Shown: piece after piece, positions 1 to 8,147 of the stretch
How positions within the stretch are numbered: position 1 is the stretch's first letter
Layout: every line of letters starts with the position of its first letter
From: Planctomycetia bacterium
GTDB lineage: Bacteria; Planctomycetota; Planctomycetia; Pirellulales; JACPPG01
Direction: 5' to 3'
Assembly: GCA_016191115.1 (NCBI GenBank)
Contig: JACPPG010000052.1
Coordinates: 124,001-188,000, forward strand
DNA: 64,000 nucleotides
Program-made: the position numbers and the translations under genes
Notes under the pieces: generated by a model
Databases searched by the model: none
Seen by the model: the letters and a program-made list of their open reading frames with translations, nothing else
Told to the model about the DNA's origin: nothing

Positions 1-276
1 TTGGGCCTGGTGGCCTTCGAGCGCGGCAACTACGACGCGGCGATCGACTATTTCAAGACGCGCACGCTCGAGGCCACGCCCGGCGGCCCGTGGACGGCCG
101 GCGCCCGCTACAACCTGGGCCGCACGTACGAGGCGCTGGGCCGCGCGGACGAGGCGATCCAACTGTACCAGGCCGACCGCTCGCCGCAGCGGACGGGCAA
201 CATGCTGCGAGCGCAGCGGCTCGAGGAAGCGGCGAAGGGGCAAAAGGCGGACGAAGCGAAGGCGGCGGAGAAGTAG
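1..276 (+). CDS. C-terminal end of a TPR (tetratricopeptide) protein, cut by the window edge
   Basis: The reading frame is open from the first base, so the true start lies upstream. The 91 visible residues contain two TPR-like helical pairs ('GLVAFERGNYDAAIDYF' and 'YNLGRTYEALGRADEAIQLY') with the usual spacing of small and aromatic residues. The tail is charged and rich in Lys, Ala and Glu. TPR units act as protein-protein interaction scaffolds; the partner cannot be inferred. The TTG at position 1 is not evidence of a real start. Confidence 0.75.
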   Translation: MGLVAFERGNYDAAIDYFKTRTLEATPGGPWTAGARYNLGRTYEALGRADEAIQLYQADRSPQRTGNMLRAQRLEEAAKGQKADEAKAAEK

Positions 277-736
277 GTTTCGCGTCGCGAGGCGGCCCGG
301 CACTGCCGAGTTTGGCACGCAGTGTGCAAACGTGTGCCGACAGCCGCATCGTCGCCCGACGTGCGTGTCGCCCGACGATCGGTGGCGGAGCCGCTTGGGA
401 GTCTCTGGCCCCCTCCGGCGGCTCCGCTGCTGTTCATCGCGCGGTCAATGTGGCGGATGAGTGACCGCGCCTTCCCGACCGTTCGGCACTGGTTGTCGCT
501 GGAACACTTTCGCTCCAAAGCAAGGTGGTTTGCCGCACTCTCCGAAGTCCGCCAATTCGGCATTGTGTCGGCCCCGCCCGAAGCGTTGACAACCTATTGC
601 ACTATTGCATCACAACCCGTAACTAGTTGCCGGAGTTCAATGGCAACTCCGAGCCTCGGGAGGTCAGCAGGCCGTTTCACGGATGAAGTACGCTATCACG
701 CAAAAGTTGGTTGCCCTCGGACCGTATGTCCGACCA
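277..736. other. 460-bp intergenic gap between two convergent genes
   Basis: This is the gap between the TPR gene (plus strand) and the DUF155-like gene (minus strand), both of which end towards it. Reading frames here lack homology-like features. One stem-loop is visible: GGAGCCGC at 387-394 pairs with GCGGCTCC at 418-425, about 110 bp past the TPR stop codon. It could be a terminator but has no T-run. Nothing else was recognised. Confidence 0.5.
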
Positions 737-1879
737 CTACGGTACCGCGCGGAATACCGTCAGCGCGATTTCCAGCCCGATCAGGACAATAATCACGATC
801 TCCAGAAACTCAGCGCGGAATGTGGCGGCCTGGTCCGATACGATCTGGTAGACCCCCTCGACGGTCTTGAGCGCTCGCTCGATGCTCTGCTCCCAGGCGT
901 CCAGGTGGAACCGCGCCGCGAGCATCCGGTAAACCCGCGCGAGGTACTGGTCCCCCACCAGCTTCAGCACGTTGCCGGTCCGCTCGAACACATCGTTGGC
1001 CTCCATCCGCAATTCCCCCAGCGCCCGCAGCGGCAGCGAGTGTGTCCGCCAGAACGGCAGGTAGGACCGCGCGAGCGGGTGGATAAGCCGGTATGCCTCC
1101 GACAGGCGGCGGTCGAGCCGCTCGTCGAGATAGCGGAACTCGAGCAGTTGCAGGTTGGCGAACTCGATCGCCTGCAGCGTTTCGCCACAGTCCTCGTCGA
1201 TCAAAAGCGCGGCCGACCACTCCGGCACGAACAGGTCGCGTGGGCCGTAGCTGATCCGCATCCGTAGCGCTTCGTCGATTTCTTCGCGGCTGAGCTCGGC
1301 GTCCTCCAGCCGCACTATTCCCGCCATCCACGCGTCTTGCTGGGACAGCAACTGCGCCGGCGGCGGCAGCGATCCATCCGTCGGCAACTGGAACACGAAA
1401 TACTCTTCCGTCAGGTCGCTCCAGTCCGGCTGGTGGATCGCGGGCAGAAGCTTCGCATAAAGCGGCGCGAGGGCTGCCCGCGCGGCACGCACCAGCGCAT
1501 CGGGTTCGGCCAGGCCGCGGGCGAGCCGCACCAGCGCCTCCGGCGACAAGCGAAACGGAACGTGCATCGCCACGCTCACGGCCCCGAAGTCGAACACCGT
1601 CGCCTCGGCAACTGCCCGGAGCTGGCCCAACTCCAGCATCGACAGCGCCACCTCTTCGAGGCGGATCCGCAAGGGCGCCGGACGGTATGTGATCGACGAA
1701 GGGGTCCGCGGCCGCCGCGGCAGGCTCTGCAGCTCGGCGGGCACGAGCCGGGCCGCGTGATCGAGCCGGACCTCGCCGCCGATGTCGAAGGCGACGTGAA
1801 TGTGCAACGTGCCAGAAAGCTCGGCCGCGGAATCCGCCATAGCGTCGGCGGAGGTCCTGCTGTCCGGGGTGGCGCTCAT
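737..1879 (-). CDS. RMD1/DUF155-like protein with C-terminal membrane anchor
   Basis: A 380-residue protein with a long soluble region and one clear hydrophobic helix at the extreme C-terminus ('IVIIVLIGLEIAL', about residues 361-375). A long helical stretch precedes it (about 270-355, with 'ANDVFERTGNVLKLVGDQYLAR'). This architecture and the closing 'FLEIVIIVLIGLEI' pattern resemble the RMD1/YagE (DUF155) family, tail-anchored proteins of poorly defined role. The assignment rests on the tail pattern and could be wrong; the coding call is firm. The gene stands alone, with a PME-A element about 105 bp upstream of its start. Confidence 0.7.
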   Translation of the reverse strand: MSATPDSRTSADAMADSAAELSGTLHIHVAFDIGGEVRLDHAARLVPAELQSLPRRPRTPSSITYRPAPLRIRLEEVALSMLELGQLRAVAEATVFDFGAVSVAMHVPFRLSPEALVRLARGLAEPDALVRAARAALAPLYAKLLPAIHQPDWSDLTEEYFVFQLPTDGSLPPPAQLLSQQDAWMAGIVRLEDAELSREEIDEALRMRISYGPRDLFVPEWSAALLIDEDCGETLQAIEFANLQLLEFRYLDERLDRRLSEAYRLIHPLARSYLPFWRTHSLPLRALGELRMEANDVFERTGNVLKLVGDQYLARVYRMLAARFHLDAWEQSIERALKTVEGVYQIVSDQAATFRAEFLEIVIIVLIGLEIALTVFRAVP

Positions 1880-1983
1880 GAGGGCATGCCGTCGGGAGTG
1901 CGCGTAGGCAAATCATCCGTAGCCGCGTGGCTCGTCATCTTATGCGGTCACGCGCGACGTAGCCACCGACGCCCATGACGAAC

Positions 1984-2124
1984 CAGGGCCGTTCACAGAT
2001 TCAAGCTTGCCGGCGGCGCACCGGCGGGAAAGTGGGACAGGCACCGAGACGCAACGTTCGTCTGAAAGGACTTGCGCTGTTTATGCTCGGAGCCAGTCCC
2101 ATTTTCCCGCCTCGCCATTTTGAA
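1984..2124 (+). mobile_element. PME-A copy 1 (MITE-like), right end missing
   Basis: This is one of nine copies of the same element. The left terminus starts CAGGGCCGTTCACAG. The centre is a hairpin: GGCGGGAAAGTGGGAC with AGGCACCGAG, mirrored by CTCGGAGCCA with GTCCCATTTTCCCGCC (26-bp arms, three mismatches). The similarity stops just after CGCCATTTTGAA, so the right terminal repeat seen in complete copies (ending GGCCCTG) is absent. No target duplication could be found. The copy ends about 20 bp before the GTG of the next small ORF. Confidence 0.8.
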
Positions 2125-2144
2125 CGGAGGTCACGTGGATCGCC

Positions 2145-2360
2145 GTGACAGTGGGGGCCTACACGTTTCTGACGGGATTGCCCTCGACGATTGACTCAGC
2201 GCCCGCGGTGGCTTTTGGCATTGGCGCAGTGGTCGCAAGCGCAAGCGCGTCGATCGGAGGACTGTTCGGTCGAGCGGCCATTGGATTTGCGATGGGGCTT
2301 GCCCTTGCCGGCGTCATTTGCCCGTACGCTTACGTGCTCTACCAAGAAATCAACTGGTAG
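2145..2360 (+). CDS. Possible small two-helix membrane protein (71 aa)
   Basis: A short ORF starting at GTG 2145 encodes a Gly/Ala-rich protein with two hydrophobic stretches (about residues 19-38 and 43-66), a helical-hairpin arrangement. GGAGG at 2126-2130 lies upstream but 14 nt from the GTG, which is longer than ideal. The ORF begins right after a truncated PME-A element, so it may be a fragment of a gene disrupted by the insertion. It resembles no family I recognise. Coding status is uncertain. Confidence 0.4.
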   Translation: MTVGAYTFLTGLPSTIDSAPAVAFGIGAVVASASASIGGLFGRAAIGFAMGLALAGVICPYAYVLYQEINW

Positions 2361-2397
2361 ATGGAACGGTCGCCTGATATGGGCCACCCGCCACTGA

Positions 2398-3210
2398 TCA
2401 GCGACTGCCGGTCTCGGGGTAAAGCTCGATGGGGCGCTGCGGGAGGCCGGGCGGAAGGACGACCTTCCATCGCGGCGCCGTGCGGTCCAAGGGTGGCAGC
2501 CGCTGCACCTTCAGGTCCGGTGCGTCGTCCTTAGGCGTCGGCTTGTCCGTGGCTCGGGTGGGCGACGGGTCTTTGGCATTTGTCGTCGAGGCTGCCTTAG
2601 GGGGCGACGACCGCGGCTTGGGTGTGGCTTTTCGCACGTCATGCGCCGCGGCCGGCGTGACGGAATCAGCAGGCGATGGCCGCCTTGCCGCCACCGGCAC
2701 GAGCGGCGCGCCGCGCTTCAGGTCCTCAAAGCGGAGCACGCGCGGCGTGCGGCCCGCCGCATTCGTTGCGGCTGCCTTCCCGTTAGAAGTGCTCTTGCTC
2801 GGCGGCTTGGCGCTCGATTCGGCGGCGGGATTCTTCATTTCGGGGGGCGCGACCGTGGGCGACGCTCCCGAGGCCGGCGCCGAGCTCGCCTCGGGCTCTT
2901 TCGACCGGAATAGCCGCAGCCGCCCCGTGTTGGGCACAACAACGGGCGATTTCGCGGGCGCGGCGGTAGCGGCAGATGCCGATGCGGACGCTGCCTCTCT
3001 GGCAGCGCTTGCCGGCGAGAGAACGATTGCCGGGTGGCGAGGAGCTGTCGAGCTTGTCGATTGCAACGGCTTCCCAGCGACGGGACGGCGACTGGCGCCG
3101 GCAACATCCGGCAGTCCAACGCCCATCATGATAGCGCCGGCGACAAAGCCGGCGCTTGCAATACGACCCACGGCGTCCCTTCCCGCGTCTGACGAGGCGA
3201 ATGCACACAT
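2398..3210 (-). CDS. Secreted or membrane-anchored Pro/Ala/Ser-rich protein of unknown function
   Basis: I chose the ATG at 3210 (GTG 3222 is also possible). The frame stays open further upstream, but that extension runs through a palindromic repeat and into the aldo/keto reductase gene, so it is not credible. The roughly 270-residue product starts with a signal-like hydrophobic segment ('AGFVAGAIMMGVGLP') and continues as low-complexity sequence rich in Pro, Ala, Ser, Lys and Thr. Short ordered-looking stretches include 'TGRLRLFRSKE', 'RVLRFEDLKRG' and a conserved-looking end 'APRWKVVLPPGLPQRPIELY'. No family was recognised. It probably works outside the cytoplasm. Confidence 0.6.
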   Translation of the reverse strand: MCAFASSDAGRDAVGRIASAGFVAGAIMMGVGLPDVAGASRRPVAGKPLQSTSSTAPRHPAIVLSPASAAREAASASASAATAAPAKSPVVVPNTGRLRLFRSKEPEASSAPASGASPTVAPPEMKNPAAESSAKPPSKSTSNGKAAATNAAGRTPRVLRFEDLKRGAPLVPVAARRPSPADSVTPAAAHDVRKATPKPRSSPPKAASTTNAKDPSPTRATDKPTPKDDAPDLKVQRLPPLDRTAPRWKVVLPPGLPQRPIELYPETGSR

Positions 3211-3280
3211 TCGCGCGCACACCGAGCCGGGAAACCATACACCGTGGTCGATGGTTGTCAATTCTCCGCGCCGATGGGCA

Positions 3281-3356
3281 CCGGGAAGGCGAGGCTCCTG
3301 CCGAGCCGGAATTTCGGATGTCGCGCGGCGGCTCGGCAGGAGCCTCGCCTTCCCGG
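3281..3356. repeat. Palindromic repeat family C, copy 1 (27-bp perfect arms)
   Basis: The left arm at 3281-3307 (core GGCGAGGCTCCTGCCGAGCC) is the exact reverse complement of 3330-3356, with a 22-bp loop. The same arms recur at 18281-18372, 56189-56271 and, degenerate, at 59819-59882. This copy lies just past the stop codon of the aldo/keto reductase and could act as its terminator. Confidence 0.9.
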
Positions 3357-3364
3357 GAACAACC

Positions 3365-4330
3365 TCACACGGCGCCGCGCGAAACCGGTTGCCCCCGCGC
3401 CGCAAGCGCCCGATCGACTTCCGCAAGCTGCTCGTTCGAAAGCCGCCACCCGGCCCCGCCCGCATTCTCGCGGGCTTGCGCGGGCCTCTTCGCGCCGCAC
3501 AGGGCCGCCGTGATGCCTGGCTGGTGGATCGTCCAATTGATCGCCACTTGGGCCACCGTCCGGCCGCACTCGGCGGCGACCGCCCGCAAGGCGTCGACCA
3601 AATCCTGGTTTTTCTGCCACTCTTCGCCCTGGAACATCGGGTACTTGGCGCGGCCGTCGGCCGGGTCAAAGACGTGGTTCCGCGCCAGCTTCCCCGCCAG
3701 CAGTCCCTTCATCAGCGGCCAATACACAACGAGCGACACGCCGTGCACGGTGCACCAAGGCACGATATCCTCTTCGATCTCGCGCTGCAGCATGTTGTAT
3801 TTCGGCTGGCACGCGGCGAGCGGGCAGACGGCCGCGAACTCCTCAAGCTGCGCCAAGGTAACGTTCGACGCGCCGGCTGCCCGCGTCTTACCCGATGCCA
3901 AGAGTTCCGCCAGCCCACCGGCCGACTCCGCCACCGGCACCAGCGGGTCGGGGGCGTGCAGATACAGAAGATCGACGTGGTCGGTCCCGAGCCGCCGCAG
4001 GCTCTCCTCGCACTCGCGCTTGAGCGTGTCGGGCCGGGCGTCGTGGACCCGTTCGCCCGCTGGTCCCCAGTGCAGTCCCCCCTTGGTGGCAATCACCATC
4101 TCGTAGCGGCGCGCGCCGAGACAATCGCGAATCAACCGCTCGCTCTCGCCTGTGCGGCCGTAGTTGTAGGCCGTGTCGAGAAAGTTGACGCCGCAATCCA
4201 GCGCCGCGGCGATCGTCGCCCGGCTGTCCGCGTCGTTGACCCCCAGACTCGTCATTCCGGCGATCGGCCAGCAGCCGAGCGCCACGGGCGAGACGTAGAT
4301 GTCGGTGCGGCCGAGTCGGCGTTTTTCCAT
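3365..4330 (-). CDS. Aldo/keto reductase
   Basis: A 321-residue (beta/alpha)8-barrel oxidoreductase of the AKR superfamily, expected to reduce a carbonyl compound with NADPH. The start at ATG 4330 gives the classical N-terminus 'MEKRRLGRTDIYVSPVALGCW'. The catalytic tetrad is visible: Asp52 and Tyr57 in 'FLDTAYNYG', Lys83 in 'IATKGG' and His125 in 'LLYLHAPD'. The C-terminal cofactor region contains 'GAKRPAQARENAGGAGW'. Length is typical. The substrate is unknown. The frame extends upstream to 4522 but only as low-complexity sequence. A family C palindrome follows the stop codon. Confidence 0.93.
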   Translation of the reverse strand: MEKRRLGRTDIYVSPVALGCWPIAGMTSLGVNDADSRATIAAALDCGVNFLDTAYNYGRTGESERLIRDCLGARRYEMVIATKGGLHWGPAGERVHDARPDTLKRECEESLRRLGTDHVDLLYLHAPDPLVPVAESAGGLAELLASGKTRAAGASNVTLAQLEEFAAVCPLAACQPKYNMLQREIEEDIVPWCTVHGVSLVVYWPLMKGLLAGKLARNHVFDPADGRAKYPMFQGEEWQKNQDLVDALRAVAAECGRTVAQVAINWTIHQPGITAALCGAKRPAQARENAGGAGWRLSNEQLAEVDRALAARGQPVSRGAV

Positions 4331-4373
4331 GGCGGATGAGATTGTTAATGGTCGGAGTCGACCTTGTGCAAGA

Positions 4374-4395
4374 CGCCGGGATGAACCCGGGCGGC
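4374..4395. repeat. Short palindrome CGCCGGGATGAACCCGGGCG type
   Basis: A compact stem-loop (CCGGG / CCCGG arms around ATGAA) followed by CGGCTCG. The same motif, with ATAAA in the loop, occurs at 10007-10027. It lies between the start of the aldo/keto reductase and the end of the amidohydrolase. Confidence 0.6.
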
Positions 4396-4439
4396 TCGTT
4401 TCAGCGATGCTGCTAGCCCGCGGATCAACATTCACGGAG

Positions 4440-5801
4440 TCATCGACCAGCGGCCGCGCGGAGGTCGGCGGCGGGGCTGCCGTTTGGGCCGTCGGATGCA
4501 CCGACAGCGCGCTCGCGCGCACCGGCTTCGGTATCCGCGCCGGCCCGCCGGCCCGCCTTGATCACGCCTCCTTGCATCACGGCGATGAACCGCGACCGAT
4601 CCTCCAGCACGCGGATGTCTGCCAGGGGATCGCCGTCGACCACCAGCACGTCGGCCAGCTTGCCCGCTGCGAGCGTGCCGAACTCGGCCGCGCGGCCCAT
4701 GATCTCGGCGCCGGTCTTCGTGGCCGCGCGAATCGCCAAAAGCGGCGTGAAGCCGACATAGTTGACGAAAAAGCTGATTTCCTTGGCGTAGTCGCCGTGC
4801 GGGTTCCAGGCGAAACCGTAGTCGCCGCCAAGCCCGACGCGGCCACCGGCGCGGAGGATCATGCGGGCCGATTCGGCGCCGCCTTCGAGCGTCTCCTGAT
4901 GCCCGTCGATCACGGCCTGCGACATGCCGAATTCGGGCCCGCGCTCGATGCTGGCGTACTCGAACTGCAGGGCCGGGATGACCGGCGTATCGCGCGCCAG
5001 CAGCATGTCGAGCGCTTCGGCGTCCATGAACGTGCCGTGCTCGAGCGTGTCGTAACCGGCGCGGAGCGCGTTCTTGATGCCTTCGGTGGCGCGGCAGTGG
5101 CCGGTCACTTTCAAGCGGTGATTGTGCGCCTCGGCCACCACCGCGTGCATCTCCTCGAACGTCATGCACAGCGTGTGATGATCGTTAGTATCGGGCGCCG
5201 CGGCGTCGCCCGTGGGATACGTCTTGACCCATTCGACGCCATCCTTCACCAGCTTGCGGACGGCCCGCCGCCCTTCGTCGGCGCCGTTGATCAACAGCAC
5301 CAGCCCTTCCATTCCGATCTTGCGGAAGTCGGGGTTCCAGTCCATGAGCCCGCCGGCGCCGCAGATCTCGCGCCCGCTCGCGGCGAGACGTGGGCCAGGC
5401 GTCAGCTCCTCCTCGATCGCCTTTTTCAGCCACACGTCGATATTAAAGAGGCTGCCGCCGCTGCGGGCGGCGGTGTAGCCGCACTCTAAGGCTAACCGTG
5501 CGTTCGCCGCCGCCAAGAGCGTGACGAACTCGACCGGATACTTGATGTCCAGGTCCACGAGTTCCGCCACGTCGAAGTACGTGGGGTGAAAATGCGCCTC
5601 GACCAGGCCCGGCATGATCGTCCCGCCGCGGGCGTCGATCCGGACCGCGTCGGGCGGCGCTTGCGGCGCGCAGGCGGCCGGACCGGCGTACGCGATCCGG
5701 CCATCGCGAATCAGGACGGCGGAGTCGGGCACGGCCGACGCGCCGGTGCCGTCGACGAGTTGGCCGCGCTCGATGACGGTCGTTCCGGTGGCGGTCTTCA
5801 T
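4440..5801 (-). CDS. Metal-dependent amidohydrolase
   Basis: A 453-residue amidohydrolase-superfamily enzyme (cyclic imidase/prolidase type), a metal-dependent hydrolase acting on C-N bonds; the substrate is unknown. I took ATG 5801 ('MKTATGTTVIERGQLVDGTG'), which begins the usual N-terminal beta-sandwich. Metal-ligand motifs are visible in order: 'VEAHFHPTYFD' (HxH), 'VTGHCRAT', 'LEHGTF' and 'GLGGDYGF'. The typical C-terminal 'AAGKLADVLVVDGDPLADI' is present. No signal peptide is evident, so it is probably cytoplasmic. The C-terminal 40 residues are low-complexity. It is co-directional with the aldo/keto reductase downstream (109-bp gap). Confidence 0.9.
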   Translation of the reverse strand: MKTATGTTVIERGQLVDGTGASAVPDSAVLIRDGRIAYAGPAACAPQAPPDAVRIDARGGTIMPGLVEAHFHPTYFDVAELVDLDIKYPVEFVTLLAAANARLALECGYTAARSGGSLFNIDVWLKKAIEEELTPGPRLAASGREICGAGGLMDWNPDFRKIGMEGLVLLINGADEGRRAVRKLVKDGVEWVKTYPTGDAAAPDTNDHHTLCMTFEEMHAVVAEAHNHRLKVTGHCRATEGIKNALRAGYDTLEHGTFMDAEALDMLLARDTPVIPALQFEYASIERGPEFGMSQAVIDGHQETLEGGAESARMILRAGGRVGLGGDYGFAWNPHGDYAKEISFFVNYVGFTPLLAIRAATKTGAEIMGRAAEFGTLAAGKLADVLVVDGDPLADIRVLEDRSRFIAVMQGGVIKAGRRAGADTEAGARERAVGASDGPNGSPAADLRAAAGR

Positions 5802-6154
5802 GGTGACGATTCCCGTCGACGGCTGCCGAGGCGCATGCGATCCGCTCGCGGAGGCGCCGCCCAACGTTGGCAGCGGGGCAGCACGCCCCGTTGATCATAC
5901 CCGGCGAGCCAACCGCGTTCGAGTGGCCGAAAAGGTGCACCTGCAGGATGAAGGGGAGCACACCGACCGTTTGACTGTACGCACTCCCGCTGCACAGAAT
6001 GGTCGCGAAGTGCTCGCTGCCCGCGCTCGATGGAACGGACCCTCCGCGACGACGCACTGGCGGAGCCAGTGGCACACGGAGCCAACGAGCGCCCGCACAC
6101 GTATTGGTGGCAGCTTAGGACGCGCTTCCGTTCTACAACCAAGGTCCGTTTTCC
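5802..6154. other. 353-bp divergent intergenic region
   Basis: This is the gap between the divergently transcribed amidohydrolase and ThuA genes, so it should hold both promoters. I could not identify convincing -35/-10 pairs. It contains the hairpin CACTGGC-GGA-GCCAGTG at 6055-6071, which recurs at 9190-9206. Confidence 0.5.
6055..6071. repeat. Short hairpin repeat CACTGGC/GCCAGTG, copy 1
   Basis: Perfect 7-bp arms with a GGA loop, flanked by GCACAC. The reverse-complemented 21-bp context (GTGTGCCAYTGGCTCCGCCAG) is shared with 9184-9204, so this is a dispersed repeat rather than a chance stem. Confidence 0.65.
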
Positions 6155-8065
6155 ATGATGAGACACGCCTTACCGATACTCTTGGCACTTGTGCCATGGG
6201 CCGCGTTCGCGATGCCGGCCACGGCCGCCGATGCACGCCCCAAGAAGATCGTGCTCGTGGCCGGGACAAAGAGCCATGGCCCCGGGCATCACGAGTATGA
6301 GAAGGGAGCACGTCTCCTGAAGGCGTGTCTCGACAGCTCGCCGAACGTCCCGCCGCTTGTGACCGAAGTGCACACCGACGGTTGGCCCTCCGACGAGAAG
6401 ACGTTCGATGACGCCGACACGATCTTCTTTTTCTGCGACGGGTCGGACCGGGACGTGAAGGCCCATCCGCTCTTGGTCGGCGATCGCCTGGCGACGATCC
6501 AGCGGCAGATGCGGCGCGGATGCGGCCTCGTGGCACTGCACTATACGATCTTCGTCCCCAACGACCGCGGCGGCCCGCAATTGCTCGATTGGATCGGCGG
6601 CTTTTTCGACTACCAGAGCGGACCGGGCGAGCGCGGCTGGTACTCGAAAATCGGCACGCACGCAACCAAGCCGCGGCCCGCCACGCCCGACCATCCCATT
6701 TGCCGCGGGCTCGCGCCCTTCGATCTTTCGGAAGAGTACTACTACAACCTGCGCTTCCGGGCGAACGACAAACGCCTGACACCGATCCTCATGACCGAAA
6801 TTCCGGGCGAGCGCGACCCGCAGGTCGTCGCCTACGCCGTCGAGCGCACCGATGGCGGGCGCGGCTTCGGCTTCTCGGGCGGGCACTTTCACTCGAACTG
6901 GCAGGTCGAGAACTTCCGCAAGATGATGCTGAACGCACTTCTGTGGACGGCCCATGCCGAGGTGCCGGCCGGGGGCGTGAAGTCGACATTGCCCGACGAG
7001 GCGAAAGAGCCCGGTGGCGCAGGCGACGTGCATCCTGCCAAACGAACCGGCGCCGACGACGCCCGGCCTATCAAGACCCTGCTCGTGACCGGCCACCAGC
7101 ATCCGGCGCATGCGTGGCGCGAAACGACCCCGGCCCTGGTCGAGGCGCTGGCCGGCCGCGACCGGCGGTTCAAGATCACGATCGAGGAAGATCCCGAATT
7201 CCTCGCCAAGGATCAATTGCGCGACTTCGATCTGGTCGTGCTGAACTATTGCAACTGGCAGCGGCCGGGGTTGAGCGAGGCGGCGCGGCAAAACTTTGTA
7301 AAGTATCTGGCCAGTGGCGGCGGGCTGGCGATCATCCACTTCGCCAACGGAGCGTTTCATTTTTCTCTGCCGGGGTCCGGCGAAGGGGACTGGCCCGAGT
7401 ACCGCACCAAAATCTGTCGCCGCGTGTGGGACCACAGGCCGGGCCACAGTGGGCACGATCCGTACGGGCCGTTTCGCGTCGACGTGGCCGACGCCGAGCA
7501 CGAGATCACCCGCGGCCTGAAGCCATTCGAAACGACCGACGAGTTGTACTACCGCCAGCAAGGTGATGAGCCGATCCACGTGCTGGCCACGGCCCACAGC
7601 CGCGACACCGGGCGCGACGAGCCGATGGCCTTTGTCTACGACTACGGCAAGGGGCGGGTGTTTCAGACCGTGCTGGGGCACGACGCGGCCGCGATTCGCA
7701 ATCCGGGCACCGCCGCGCTCGTGCGGCGCGCGTGCGCGTGGGCCGCAGGACGGAAACCGCTCGCGGCGGCCGCACCGGACGCGCTCCCGTCGGACGCGAG
7801 CAAGAAAGCGAGCGTGCCGGCCCAGCCGGCGCCGACGCTAGTCGAGGCGAAGTTACCGGATTCCTTCTCCAGGGCCATTCTGTTTTTCAAAATGGCGAGG
7901 CGGGAAAATGGGACTGGCTCCGAGCATAAACAGCGCAAGTCCTTTCAGACCAACGTTGCGTCTCGGTGCCTGTCCCACTTTCCCGCCGGTGCGCCGCCGG
8001 CAAGCTTCCGCCGGTGCGCCGCCGGCAAGCTTGAATCTGTGAATGACCCTGATTCCTCCTCCTAG
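6155..8065 (+). CDS. Tandem ThuA-domain exported protein with an insertion-derived C-terminus
   Basis: A 636-residue protein with an N-terminal signal peptide (residues 1-24) and two glutamine-amidotransferase-like ThuA domains, about 30-270 ('KKIVLVAGTKSHGPGHHEYEKG') and 310-545 ('IKTLLVTGHQHPAHAWRETT'). ThuA domains are linked to trehalose and keto-sugar utilisation; catalytic function is not established. The tail from about residue 573 is not native. It is translated from a PME-A element inserted at 7870-8051, flanked by ATTCCTTCTC and ATTCCTCCTC. Element plus duplication is 192 bp, exactly 64 codons, so the original TAG at 8063 is still used. The DUF1080 gene follows 82 bp downstream. Confidence 0.9.
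   Translation: MMRHALPILLALVPWAAFAMPATAADARPKKIVLVAGTKSHGPGHHEYEKGARLLKACLDSSPNVPPLVTEVHTDGWPSDEKTFDDADTIFFFCDGSDRDVKAHPLLVGDRLATIQRQMRRGCGLVALHYTIFVPNDRGGPQLLDWIGGFFDYQSGPGERGWYSKIGTHATKPRPATPDHPICRGLAPFDLSEEYYYNLRFRANDKRLTPILMTEIPGERDPQVVAYAVERTDGGRGFGFSGGHFHSNWQVENFRKMMLNALLWTAHAEVPAGGVKSTLPDEAKEPGGAGDVHPAKRTGADDARPIKTLLVTGHQHPAHAWRETTPALVEALAGRDRRFKITIEEDPEFLAKDQLRDFDLVVLNYCNWQRPGLSEAARQNFVKYLASGGGLAIIHFANGAFHFSLPGSGEGDWPEYRTKICRRVWDHRPGHSGHDPYGPFRVDVADAEHEITRGLKPFETTDELYYRQQGDEPIHVLATAHSRDTGRDEPMAFVYDYGKGRVFQTVLGHDAAAIRNPGTAALVRRACAWAAGRKPLAAAAPDALPSDASKKASVPAQPAPTLVEAKLPDSFSRAILFFKMARRENGTGSEHKQRKSFQTNVASRCLSHFPAGAPPASFRRCAAGKLESVNDPDSSS
7870..8051 (-). mobile_element. PME-A copy 2, in reverse orientation, inside the ThuA coding sequence
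   Basis: A 182-bp copy with both termini (CAGGGCCATTC at the left, GAATGACCCTG at the right). It is flanked by 10-bp direct repeats with one mismatch: 7860-7869 ATTCCTTCTC and 8052-8061 ATTCCTCCTC. It is longer than the other copies because a ~24-bp segment around GCCGCCGGCAAGCTT is duplicated. It is the only copy of nine in this orientation, and it is read through in frame by the ThuA gene. Confidence 0.92.
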
Positions 8066-8147
8066 CTTCTTGCGAAGCGTCGCGGTTCGTGCGCACAATT
8101 GATGCGCGTTTCCCGCCGCGCATCCCACCCTCGAAGGAACCCCACCG

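Noticed and set aside
1984..2124. REP/REPIN element moved by a Y1 (TnpA-REP) transposase
   Set aside because: The internal hairpin resembles a REPIN, but REP-type elements do not produce 10-bp target duplications and several PME-A copies have them.
3281..3356. A mobile element like PME-A at the family C palindromes
   Set aside because: The three intact copies have no direct repeats at their borders and do not share the CAGG terminus, so transposition cannot be claimed; kept as a repeat.
2429..4339. A 636-residue plus-strand ORF
   Set aside because: It is the antisense shadow of the Pro/Ala-rich gene and the aldo/keto reductase; composition is Arg/Gly/Ala-rich with no motif.
6170..7681. A 503-residue minus-strand ORF
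   Set aside because: Antisense of the tandem ThuA gene, whose motifs and signal peptide are clear.
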